Assembly (NCBI GenBank): GCA_050618055.1
Contig: JBNLVK010000248.1
Location: forward strand, 1-64,000
Source: CALDCK01 sp050618055
GTDB taxonomy: Bacteria > Myxococcota_A > UBA9160 > SMWR01
Length of the DNA: 64,000 bases
Reading direction: 5' to 3'
A program made the translations under genes and the position numbers. This document shows positions 40,340 to 49,400 of the stretch, piece after piece; the first letter of the stretch is position 1, and every line of letters starts with the position of its first letter. A model generated the notes under the pieces. That model saw nothing but the letters and a program-made list of their open reading frames with translations, searched no databases and had not been told where the DNA came from.

Positions 40340-40361
40340 TATACTTACCGCATGGTAAGTA
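40340..40361 (+). promoter_or_regulatory. Palindromic operator and -10 box overlapping the alkB start codon
   Basis: TATACT (40340-40345) is a near-consensus -10 box ending six bases before the ATG at 40352, so the mRNA is probably leaderless. Overlapping it is a perfect 8-bp inverted repeat, TACTTACC-GCAT-GGTAAGTA (40342-40361), whose spacer and right arm contain the ATG. The shape fits a TetR-family repressor site; a bound dimer would cover both the -10 and the start point. No regulator gene is adjacent, so it would act from elsewhere. The 8+4+8 symmetry in such GC-rich DNA is very unlikely by chance. Confidence 0.7.
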
Positions 40362-41806
40362 GCACGGCCCCCGCCGAGACCTCGGTCCCCCGGGCGCTGC
40401 CGGTCTGGGGCGTGGCTCGCGTCTGGCTGCGGCACCTGCTCTCGCTCTACATCCCGGCGGTCAGCCTGGGCTTCCTCTACACCGGGCCCCACGTCTGGTA
40501 CCTGGCCATCCCCTGGATGTTCCCCCTCGTGGTGGCCCACCAGCTCGACTGCGCGCCCTGGTCCGAGCGGCGCCAGCCCGACGAGACCCTGCCCGACTGG
40601 CCCTTCGACCTGCTGGTCTACGTGCTGGCCGGCCTCCAGCTCTGGATCGTGGCGGCGACCGTCGAGCTGTTCACGCGCCAGGCCGTCTTCTCGGTCGACA
40701 TGGCCATGGTGCTGCTGCTGGTGGGTGGCGCCTCGGGCTTCTCGATCATCACCGCCCACGAGCTGATCCACCGCAAGCGCAAGGCCGAGCAGTGGCTCGG
40801 CCGGCTGCTGCTCTCGACCGTGCTCTACGAGCACTTCTACACCGAGCACCTGCGCGGTCACCACGTGCGCGTGGGCACGCCCGCCGATCCGGCGACGGCG
40901 CGCTTCGGCGAGTCGTACGAGCCGTTCTTCCGCCGGACGGTGCCGGCCCAGTTCCGCAGCGCCTGGCGCCTCGAGGCCCGCCGCCTGGGCGACGAGGACA
41001 TGCCGCTCCTCGACCCGCGCCACCTGCGCAACCGGGTGCTTCACGGGCTGGTCTTCGAGTGGGGCCTGGCCTTCGGCGTGCTCTTCGTGTTCGGCGTGCC
41101 GTCGTTCGTGGCCTTCCTGCTGCAGGCCTTCATGGCGGTGCGGCTGCTCGAGGCGGTGAACTACTTCGAGCACTGGGGCCTCCAGCGACGCGCCGCCCGG
41201 GTGCGGCCGGTCGACTCGTGGGACACCCACAGCGCCTTCACCTACTACGGGCTGGTGGGGCTCTCGCGCCATGCCGACCACCACGCCTGGCCGGCGCGCC
41301 CCTACCCGCAGCTGCGCGTCTTCGACGAGGCGCCGCTGCTGCCCATCGGCTACGTGGGGCTGGTCGACCAGGTGATGGCCCAGAACCAGGAGTTCATGCA
41401 CACGGCCACCGACGAGCTGGCGCGGCGCCGGCTGGGTCCGTTCACCCCGGAAGAGGGCGAGCCGACCACGCCGCTCGCCCGCGACGAGGCGCGCGCGAAG
41501 CTGGCCGAGGCCCAGCGCGCCGAGGCGTCGAAGAAGCCGGCGCGCAAGAGCCGCCTGCGGCTCTGGCACGTGCTGCTGGGGATCGTGCTCTTCACGGCGC
41601 TGGGGGCCCACCTGGAGAGCGGGGGCATGCCGTTGCTGGCCCGGGTGGCGCTGCACGGCTGGATCCTGGCGGTGGTGGCCCTGGTGATCTGGATGCAGCG
41701 CCGCATCCGCGAGCACCTCGACTACGAAACCCTGGCCTTCGGCGTGGGCTTCGCGGTGATGATTGCACTGGGCCTGCTGACCGACGGGGTGCTGGCGGCC
41801 CTCTGA
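40352..41806 (+). CDS. alkB: Alkane 1-monooxygenase (AlkB family)
   Basis: 484 residues, an integral-membrane di-iron hydroxylase that oxidises medium-chain n-alkanes at the terminal carbon. The histidine boxes are HELIHRK near 135, EHLRGHH near 167 and LSRHADHH near 303, with the AlkB signature NYFEHWGL near 269. Six or more membrane helices are present. After the AlkB core (about 370 residues) there is an unusual extension: an Ala/Lys/Glu-rich linker followed by two or three more membrane helices (WHVLLGIVLFTALGA and WILAVVALVIWMQRR, then FAVMIALGLLTDG). No rubredoxin domain or gene is seen nearby, so electrons must come from elsewhere. Confidence 0.93.
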   Translation: MVSSTAPAETSVPRALPVWGVARVWLRHLLSLYIPAVSLGFLYTGPHVWYLAIPWMFPLVVAHQLDCAPWSERRQPDETLPDWPFDLLVYVLAGLQLWIVAATVELFTRQAVFSVDMAMVLLLVGGASGFSIITAHELIHRKRKAEQWLGRLLLSTVLYEHFYTEHLRGHHVRVGTPADPATARFGESYEPFFRRTVPAQFRSAWRLEARRLGDEDMPLLDPRHLRNRVLHGLVFEWGLAFGVLFVFGVPSFVAFLLQAFMAVRLLEAVNYFEHWGLQRRAARVRPVDSWDTHSAFTYYGLVGLSRHADHHAWPARPYPQLRVFDEAPLLPIGYVGLVDQVMAQNQEFMHTATDELARRRLGPFTPEEGEPTTPLARDEARAKLAEAQRAEASKKPARKSRLRLWHVLLGIVLFTALGAHLESGGMPLLARVALHGWILAVVALVIWMQRRIREHLDYETLAFGVGFAVMIALGLLTDGVLAAL

Positions 41807-41856
41807 GCCGCTCCCGGCCCCTCAAGGGCCACGCCGGGCCGGCCGACCCAGCCTGC

Positions 41857-42399
41857 ATGGACCCGAAGACCGATCGCGGCAGCGCCGTCGACCTGCGCGA
41901 CCTGCGGGCCGACGCCCACGCGCTGTCGGCCGAGGCCTTCGAGGACCGCCACGGCAGCGCCTTCCTGCTGCTCACGGCCGCCGAGCTCAGCGTGCCGTCC
42001 GGACCGTCCACCACCCAGGTGCGGCTGCTCGACGACGAGGAGCACCCGTGCGAGTCGACCGCCAGCCTTTCGCTGGTGGCCTTCCCGGTGCGCCGCACTG
42101 GCCGCTCGGTGGGCCACCTGGTGACGATCGGCCGCGCGTCGAACAACGACCTGGCCGTGCCCGACGTCAGCATCTCCCGCTTCCACGCCTTCCTGAAGGT
42201 GGGCGCGGACGGCGCGTGGCAGATCCAGGACGCAGGCTCGACCAACGGCACGACGGTGAACGGCGACCATGTCCCGCAGCAGGGCCACGGAGCCGCCGTC
42301 TCGCTCAAGGCCGGCGACACCGTGCGCTTCGGTCAGGTGGAGCTCACGTTCCTGGGCGCGGCGGAGATGCAGGGCTTCGTGAAGAAGCTCGAGCGCTAG
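41857..42399 (+). CDS. FHA domain protein
   Basis: 180 residues: an N-terminal region of about 75 residues with no recognised domain, then a forkhead-associated domain (about 88-170) with the phosphothreonine-binding loops GRASNND, SISRFHA and DAGSTNGTTVNG all intact. FHA domains read phospho-Thr made by Ser/Thr kinases; no kinase gene is in the window. The ATG at 41857 lies 50 bases after alkB, and the two may be co-transcribed. The 3' end overlaps the convergent permease-propeller gene by 56 bases. Confidence 0.85.
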   Translation: MDPKTDRGSAVDLRDLRADAHALSAEAFEDRHGSAFLLLTAAELSVPSGPSTTQVRLLDDEEHPCESTASLSLVAFPVRRTGRSVGHLVTIGRASNNDLAVPDVSISRFHAFLKVGADGAWQIQDAGSTNGTTVNGDHVPQQGHGAAVSLKAGDTVRFGQVELTFLGAAEMQGFVKKLER

Positions 42400-45300
42400 C
42401 GGTCGCACCCGCCGGTCGCTCGACCCGGTAGCGGTACCCCGCGGCGAACGGACCCGTGAGCACGCTGGTCTCACCGGTCGACCAGCGGATCTCCACGCGC
42501 GAGACGCTCTCGTGCAGGCCCAGGCCGAAGTGGGCGATCGGCGCGTCGAAGGAGACGTAGCCGCCGCCGGCCTTGATCTCGCGCATCTGCCGGCGCTCGC
42601 CCCCGGCGCCGTAGTGCACGTCGATGCGGCTGCCCACGCCGAAGCGGTTGCCGCGGTGGTCGACCAGCTCGAAGGCGAGGGCGTGGCCGTCGCCGCCCCG
42701 GTTCTCGTGCAGCCAGAGCGGCCCATCGGTGTTCGACGTCACCAGGTCGAGATCGCCGTCGTTCTCCAGGTCGAAGGCCACCCAGCCCAGGGCGTCCAGG
42801 TGGCTCTTCAGCCCCACCTCGCTGGTGGCGTTCTCGAAGCCGCGGCCCGCGAGGTTGCGGTAGTAGAGGTTCGACTCGCGCTTCTCCGAGCTGAAGAAGC
42901 CGTTCACCAGGTAGAGGTCCTGCCACTCGTCGTTGTCGAAGTCGGCGAACCTGGCGTTCCAGGTCCAGCCGCCCACGTGGATGCCTAGGTCGCGCGCCCG
43001 GTCGGCGAAGGTGCCGTCGGGCTGGCGCACCAGCAGGAAGTTGCGGCCCCGGTCCTGGCGGATCGCCTGGCGCCGCGGCATGCCGTCGTCCGAGGGCTTG
43101 CGGAAGTGCTGCTGGCAGACGAAGGACAGCGGCTCCCAGTGCCCGGGAATGCGCCGGCACTCCTCGATGTCGTTCCGGCGCAGCGCGTAGAGCATCATCG
43201 TGTAGGCCACGCAGTCGCCGCGGTCGACCGGGTTCGCGATGGAGAGACACACGCTGGCGTCGCCCTGGCGGCGCGCGTCGCGCAGGGTGGCGTGGGCGCG
43301 CATGTTGGACTCGCAGCGCTCCTTCCAGTCGGCGTCGCTGTGGTCGTCGCAGACCTGGTCGGTCTCCACCTGGTAGCCCTCGAGCGTCTCGTTGGGGCGC
43401 CGTCCGGTGATCTGCCCGATGTAGAGCTCGGGCACGCCGTCGTTGTCGATGTCGGCGGTGTCGAAGCTCATGGTGGAGTCGCCGGAGCGGGGGATCACGC
43501 CGTCGTTGCGCAGCGACGGCTCGAGCCGGCGCCCGCCGGCGCCGAAGTAGAAGTCGTCCGCCACCTCCTTGAAGCCGTTGCCGACCATCAGGTCGAGGAG
43601 CCCGTCGCCGTCCAGGTCGGAGAGCAGGGTGGTGAGCGTCTCACCCGGCGTGCCCGGCAGCGGCACCGCCGTGTAGCCCCCGGCGTCGGCGTAGAGCACC
43701 TGGTTGCGCGACGCCTCCGGCGGCTCGGCGGTCCAGCGACCCGAGGTCCAGTTGCCGAGCACCACGTCCAGGCGGCCGTCCCGGTCGATGTCGCCAAAGG
43801 CCATGGCATCCGCCAGGTTGGCGTCGGTTTCGTGAAGCGGCTCGAGCTTCTCGGCCGAGAAGCGGCCGCCCTGGTTCCAGAGCACGTGGTTGCCGCTCCG
43901 GTAGGCCGAGAACACGACGTCGAGCCAGCCGTCGTCGTCCAGGTCCACCAGCGCCGCGTTCCCCACGAACAGCTCTTCCAGCGCCGGCGCCGCCAGGTCC
44001 TGGCGGGCGAAGCGTCCGTCGCCCAGGTTCGCGTAGAGCTGCGGACCCCGATCCGAGCCCACCAGCACGTCGACGTAGCCGTCGCCGTGCACGTCTCCGG
44101 CGGCGATCGGCCAGTTGCTGAAGAAGGGCCGCTGGAACTTGTAGAGCGGCGGCATGCTGTCGATGCGCTCGAGGCCCACCGTGTCGCCGTAGCGGGTGTC
44201 GAAGAGCGGTCCGTCGCCCGCCCGGCGCGGGGCGAAGGCCGTGCGCGAGACGCGCAGGCCGTCGGCGTCGGCCAGCGGGGCCGGCTCGAACGCCGGCGCG
44301 TGGGCGCGCAGGGCCGGCAGCAGGTCGTCGGCCGGACGCGGCGGAGCCACCGGGCGCGGGTCGGGTCGCGGCGGTGGCGGGGCGTCGCGCAGCGCGGCGA
44401 AGACCGCGAGCTGACGCGCGCCGTCGCGGCGCTCGAGCTGCTCGGCGGCGATGCCGAGCCCCACCGAGAGCGCCAGCAGCCCCACCGAGAGCGTCGCCGC
44501 CACGCGCAGCGACGCCGCCTGCCAGACGATCAGGAAGGAGTAGACGCTGAAGATGCCCAGGCTGAACAGCAGCACCATCACGTAGGCGGTGGGCATGCCG
44601 GCGGCCAGCAGCGCGGCCGAAACCACCACGTCGAAGGCGATCGGCACCGGCAGCAGCAGACCGAAGAGCGCGACCCCGACCATCCAGCCGTAGGCGAGCC
44701 AGCTCTCGTCGCGCGGCAGCGACGCCACCAGCACGTCCCAGGGCAGGACCGTCACGGCGACGGCGCCGATCAGCCCGGCGGCCAGCATCAGCGGCACCGT
44801 GTTCTTCACGATGAACCAGAGGTTCCCGGCGAAGTCGCGCGCCACCCAGACCAGCGCCTGGCCGAAGCCCTCGGACGTCTCGAAGAGCGGCTCGTCGAGC
44901 GCGCGCCCCTGACCGGTCGGCACGTCGGCCAGCTGCGACGGATCCACCCCGGCCAGCCGCTCCCGGCGGAACACGAACCTCGCCAGCAGCGGCAGCACGA
45001 TCAGGGTGAAGGCCAGCCCACCGCCCAGCTTCAGCAGCACGAGCTGGGTGGGGAACATGGCGAACATCATGCCCACCACCACGAAGTTGAGCGTCGGCGA
45101 GCTGATCATGGCGGCCAGCGACGTCTCGAGGCGCAGCCCCGAGGCGTGCATGCCGCGGGCGATGGGCGCGGCGCAGTTCACGCACACGCCCAGCGGCGCG
45201 CCGATCAGCACGCCGAGCAGCGAGTTCGAGAACGAGCCGCGGAAGCCGCTGCGCCCGATGCGGCGGAAGAGCGTCATGAAGCCGGCGGCCAGCAGCAGGC

Positions 45301-45553
45301 CGAAGGTCATGCCGCGCTGGTTGGTGGAGATCCAGTTGAGCGTGGTCTGGGCGACGCGCACCAGCGGCGGATCCAGCTCGTCCACCTGGGCCAGGGCCTC
45401 GAAGCCCAGCGGATCCTCCAGCACCACGCCGCCGCCCATCGAGGCCTTCTCGTTCAGGTTCGGGTAGCGCGAGCCGGACCAGAAGGTGACGGCGATGCCC
45501 AGGCACAGCAGGGCGGCCAGCAGTGCGCGACGGTCGCGAAGGAGGGGGCCCAA
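42344..45553 (-). CDS. Permease fused to seven-repeat beta-propeller and UnbV domain (paralogue A)
   Basis: 1069 residues. The N-terminal ~420 residues hold about nine membrane helices of a YraQ/ArsP-like permease (PF03773-like): the motif GAPLGVCVNCAAPIARGMHASG near 118-138, then SPTLNFVVVGMMFAMFP, and a second pseudo-repeat VPIAFDVVVSAALLAAGMP. The rest, from about 480, is extracytoplasmic or cytoplasmic (topology not settled): seven FG-GAP/VCBS acidic loops (DVHGDGYVD, DLDDDGWLD, DIDRDGRLD, DLDGDGLLD, DIDNDGVPE, DFDNDEWQD, DLENDGDLD), an insertion with six cysteines between loops 5 and 6, and a C-terminal ASPIC/UnbV domain with NRFGVGSRIDV. A permease joined to a calcium-type propeller is unusual. 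It ends the operon with the PF10118-like gene and paralogue B. Confidence 0.75.
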   Translation of the reverse strand: MGPLLRDRRALLAALLCLGIAVTFWSGSRYPNLNEKASMGGGVVLEDPLGFEALAQVDELDPPLVRVAQTTLNWISTNQRGMTFGLLLAAGFMTLFRRIGRSGFRGSFSNSLLGVLIGAPLGVCVNCAAPIARGMHASGLRLETSLAAMISSPTLNFVVVGMMFAMFPTQLVLLKLGGGLAFTLIVLPLLARFVFRRERLAGVDPSQLADVPTGQGRALDEPLFETSEGFGQALVWVARDFAGNLWFIVKNTVPLMLAAGLIGAVAVTVLPWDVLVASLPRDESWLAYGWMVGVALFGLLLPVPIAFDVVVSAALLAAGMPTAYVMVLLFSLGIFSVYSFLIVWQAASLRVAATLSVGLLALSVGLGIAAEQLERRDGARQLAVFAALRDAPPPPRPDPRPVAPPRPADDLLPALRAHAPAFEPAPLADADGLRVSRTAFAPRRAGDGPLFDTRYGDTVGLERIDSMPPLYKFQRPFFSNWPIAAGDVHGDGYVDVLVGSDRGPQLYANLGDGRFARQDLAAPALEELFVGNAALVDLDDDGWLDVVFSAYRSGNHVLWNQGGRFSAEKLEPLHETDANLADAMAFGDIDRDGRLDVVLGNWTSGRWTAEPPEASRNQVLYADAGGYTAVPLPGTPGETLTTLLSDLDGDGLLDLMVGNGFKEVADDFYFGAGGRRLEPSLRNDGVIPRSGDSTMSFDTADIDNDGVPELYIGQITGRRPNETLEGYQVETDQVCDDHSDADWKERCESNMRAHATLRDARRQGDASVCLSIANPVDRGDCVAYTMMLYALRRNDIEECRRIPGHWEPLSFVCQQHFRKPSDDGMPRRQAIRQDRGRNFLLVRQPDGTFADRARDLGIHVGGWTWNARFADFDNDEWQDLYLVNGFFSSEKRESNLYYRNLAGRGFENATSEVGLKSHLDALGWVAFDLENDGDLDLVTSNTDGPLWLHENRGGDGHALAFELVDHRGNRFGVGSRIDVHYGAGGERRQMREIKAGGGYVSFDAPIAHFGLGLHESVSRVEIRWSTGETSVLTGPFAAGYRYRVERPAGATASARASSRSPASPPRPGT

Positions 45554-45562
45554 CGCGGTGGC

Positions 45563-46381
45563 TCAGAGCAGGCGCAGCGCCATGGCGTCGTAGCGGTCCT
45601 GGAGGGCCTGCATGCCCTCGGGCATCTCGATGCGGTGCGGCGTGTACCAGGGCGTGTAGGTGGGAAGCACCCGGGCCAGCAGCTTCGGAGCGCGCGTCCG
45701 GATCTGCTCCCAGGCGCGCCGCCGGCGTCCCGCCGCACCGCCGTGGCGCTCGAGCAGGCCGCGGTCGGCGCCCAGCATGTAGCGCTGCGCGCGCAGGCAC
45801 CAGCGCAGCATGTGCCATTGGGCGAACAGGCCCACCCGCAGCCGGTAGAGGTAGTCGCCCACCACGTGCTCGTAGACGTCGAAGGCCACGGTGCGGTGCT
45901 CGAACTCCTCCACCAGGTGCCAGGTGTAGAGCTCGCGCAGGGCCGGGTGCATCTCGTCCATGCCCCTCTCGAACGACACGCGCGCCATGGCGGTGGTGAA
46001 GGCCTCGAAGCCTTCGGCGTAGGCCAGGTTGAAGCGGAGCGCCTTCTCGCGGCTGAAGCGCTGGTAGTCGTCGTCCAGGTCCTTCTCGATGGCCAGCAGC
46101 TCCGGGAAGCCCTGCGCCCTCACGATCTCGTTGAAGCGCGCGTGCTGCTTGTAGTGCTGTCCCTCCTGGGCGTTGAACTTCCCCAGGTCCTCCAGCAGCG
46201 CCTCGTCGGTGACGTGGCGGCGCGCCTCCTTCATGGTGCGAATGAGGTAGGGCTCGAGGTACGGCAGCAGCAGCGAGAAGGCGAGGAAGAAGAACGACTC
46301 CTCCGGCTTCCCGGGTACGACCACCGGGTCCATGTCGTCGGGGAACGCGAGGCTCATCTGACGAACGGTGATCGTGTCCAT
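45563..46381 (-). CDS. PF10118-like metal-dependent hydrolase, ferritin-type helical protein
   Basis: 272 residues, helical, with paired Glu/His segments on separate helices: FNAQEGQHYKQHARFN near 88 and HLVEEFEHRTVAFDVYEHVV near 155. This matches the predicted metal-dependent hydrolase family PF10118, whose fold suggests a di-iron or other di-metal site. No signal peptide is seen. It lies 9 bases before paralogue A and 38 bases after paralogue B, so the three genes form one transcript. PF10118 proteins often occur near lipid or alkane metabolism genes, and alkB is 4 kb away on the other strand. The reaction is unknown. Confidence 0.8.
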   Translation of the reverse strand: MDTITVRQMSLAFPDDMDPVVVPGKPEESFFFLAFSLLLPYLEPYLIRTMKEARRHVTDEALLEDLGKFNAQEGQHYKQHARFNEIVRAQGFPELLAIEKDLDDDYQRFSREKALRFNLAYAEGFEAFTTAMARVSFERGMDEMHPALRELYTWHLVEEFEHRTVAFDVYEHVVGDYLYRLRVGLFAQWHMLRWCLRAQRYMLGADRGLLERHGGAAGRRRRAWEQIRTRAPKLLARVLPTYTPWYTPHRIEMPEGMQALQDRYDAMALRLL

Positions 46382-46419
46382 GCGGCGTCTCCGAGTGTCC
46401 CCTGCGGGCTCCGGCCCCG

Positions 46420-49400
46420 TCAATCCCGGCGGATGCGGTAGCGGTGGCCGGCCTCGAAGGGGCCGCGCAGGCGCGTCGCCTCGCCGGTCGGCCAGCGGAC
46501 CTCCACCTCGTCCACCCGCGCGTGCGGTCCCAGCCCGAAGTGGACCCGCGGCGCGTCGCTGGAGACGTAGCCGCCGCCGGTCTTCAGCTCGCGGAGCTGG
46601 GAGAGGCCGTCGCCGTAGGCGATGCGCACCCGGCTGCCCACGCCGAAGTGGTTGCCGCGGGCGTCGGCCAGCTCGAAGACGACGGCGTGTCCGTCGCGGG
46701 TCTGGTTGCGGTAGACCCACAGCGGACCGTCGAAGGTGGCGGTCACGATGTCGAGGTCGCCGTCCAGGTCGAAGTCGACGTAGACGTAGGCGCCGGCCGT
46801 GAGGTAGCTCTCCAGGCCCGACGTCGCGGTCTCGTCGTCGAAGCCCTGACCCTGGCGGTTGCGGTAGAAGTAGTTCGACTCGCGCCGCTTCGACGCGTAG
46901 AAGCCGTTGGCGATGTAGAGGTCCTGCCACTGGTCGTTGTCGACGTCGGCGAAGCGGGCGGTCCAGCTCCAGCCGCCGCGCACCACGCCCAGCGCCTTGG
47001 CGCGATCCTCGTAGCGTCCGTCCGCGCCGCGCACCAGCAGCACGTTGCGGTTGCGCAGCTGGCGGATGCCGCGCTTCTCCTCCTTCTTCGAGCCGGCCTG
47101 GGGCTCGAAGCCCAGCCGGCACAGGTGGGCCAGGCCGCTCCAGCGGGGCGGGAAGGCGTCGCAACGCGACGCGTCCCGGTCGTCGGTCAGCGTGAAGCGC
47201 AGCATGGCGAAGGCGATGCAGTCGGAGCGCCGGGTGCCGTCGGCGATGGACAGGCAGCTGATGGCGCCCGCGCGCCGGCGCGCCGCGCGCAGCGTGTCGT
47301 GCAGGGCCATGCGCTCCTCGCAGCGTTCGCGCCAGGCCGGGTCGTCGTGCTCCCGGCAGACGTCCTCCACACCGCGGGCGAGGTCCTGCGACGAGCCCCG
47401 CGGACTGCGCGCCACCTGGGCGATGTAGACCTCGAGGTCGCCGTCGTTGTCGACGTCGGCCGAGTCGATGCTCATGGTGTTGGCCGTGGAGGCGGGGATC
47501 ACGTCGTCCTTGCGCGTCAGCTTGCGCAGCTTCCCCTCCGGACCGCCCCAGTAGAAGTAGTCGGGCGTGGCGAAGTCGTTGCCGATCAGCACCTCCGGGT
47601 GTCCGTCGGCGTCCAGGTCCGAGACCAGGCTCGACAGGGTCTGGCCCGGATCGCCGGGCAGCGGCTCGACCGCGAAGTCGTCGCCGCGGCTGCGCAGCAG
47701 GAAGTTCCGCGAGCGCTCCGGCGGGCGCATCGACCAGGAGCCGCCGGTGTAGCCGCCGAGCACCACGTCGAGGCGGCCGTCCGCGTCCAGGTCGCCGAAG
47801 GCCACGCCGTTGGCGATGGTGGCCGGCACCTCGGGAAGCTCTCGCACCGCGTCCTGCGGGAAGCGTCCGCCGCGGTTGTGCAGCACGTGGTTGCCCTCGC
47901 CGATGGTCGATACGAACACGTCGAGCCAGCCGTCGTCGTCCAGGTCGACCAGCGCCAGGTTGGCCGCGTGGGAGCGCCCGGCGGTGGGCTGCGCGATCTC
48001 CTGGAGCACGAAGCGCTCGCCGCCCAGGTTCGCGTAGAGGAAGACGCCCTGGTCCGAGCCCACCACCAGGTCGGGCCAGCCGTCGCCGTGGACGTCGCCG
48101 GCGGCGACGGGCCAGGCCCGGTACCAGGGGCTCGTGAACTTGTAGGCCAGCGGCACGTGGTCCGGCCGGACCAGGCCGAAGGCCTCGCCGTAGTGGCGGG
48201 CGAACGTGGGCTCGCCGGCGCCGACCGGCGGGGCGAAGGCGCTGCGCTCGACGGCAACGCCCGGCGGCGCGGTGACGGCGAAGGGCTCCCAGCGGCGGGC
48301 GGCGTCGCCCAGCGCCGGCAACAGCGCGTCCGCCGACTGCGCGTCGGGCAGCGTCGGTGCGGGCAGCGTCTCGGCGTCGGCCAGCCCGGCGAACAGGGCC
48401 AGCTGCCGCGATCCGTCCCAGGCCTCGTAGCGCTGCGCGGCCACGCCCAGGCCCACCGACAGCACCAGCAGGCAGAACGACAGCGTGGCGGCGACGCGCA
48501 GCGAGACCGCCTCCCACACGACGAGGAACGAGTAGATGCTGAAGATGCCCAGGCTGAACAGCAGCACCATCACGTAGTGGCCCGGCATGCCGGCCCCGAA
48601 CAGGGCCGCCGCCAGCACCACGTCGAAGGCGATGGGTACGGGCAGCAGCAGGCCGAAGGCGGCGATGGCGACCATCCAGCCCACGGCGTTCCAGGAGTCG
48701 TCGTGGGGAAGGGCGGCCAGCAGCGTGTCCCAGGGAAGCAGGGTCACGGCCAGGGCGCCCAGGGCGCCGGCCAGCAGCATCAGCGGCACCGTGTACTTCA
48801 CGATGAACCACAGGTTCTTCGCGAACTCGCGCACCAGCCAGAGCGCGGCCTCGCCGAAGCCCTGCGATCGCTCGAAGAGCGCCTCGTTTGCCGCCGGCCC
48901 CAGACCCTCGCCGGCGGCGGCCAGCCGGCTCGCCTCGACGCCGGCCCGCACCTCGCGCCGGAACACCAGGCGCGACAGCAGCGGAATGCCCGCCACCACG
49001 AACACCAGGCCGGTCACCACCTTGAAGGCGGCCATGTAGGCCGGCAGCATCGAGAAGAGCATCGCCAGCACCACGAAGTTCAGCGTCGGCGAGCTGATCA
49101 TGGCCGCCAGCGACGTCTCCAGGCGCGTGCCGGCGGCGTGCAGTCCGCGGGCGATGGGCGCCGCGCAGTTCACGCACACGCCGAGTGGGGCTCCGATCAC
49201 CACGCCCAGCAGGGTGTTCGAGAAGGCGCCCTCGAAGCTGCGCCGCCCGAGCCTTCGCAGCAGCGTCATGAAGGCGGCCGCGAGCGCGATGCCGAAGATC
49301 ATGCCCCGCTGGTTCGTCGACACCCAGTTGATCGTGGTGTCGAACAGGCGGACGCCGAAGCGGTCGGCCGGGTCGACGGGCCGCGCCGCCTCGAAGCCCA

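Noticed and set aside
41857..42399. FHA gene as part of a type VI secretion locus
   Set aside because: No tss or kinase genes are in the window.
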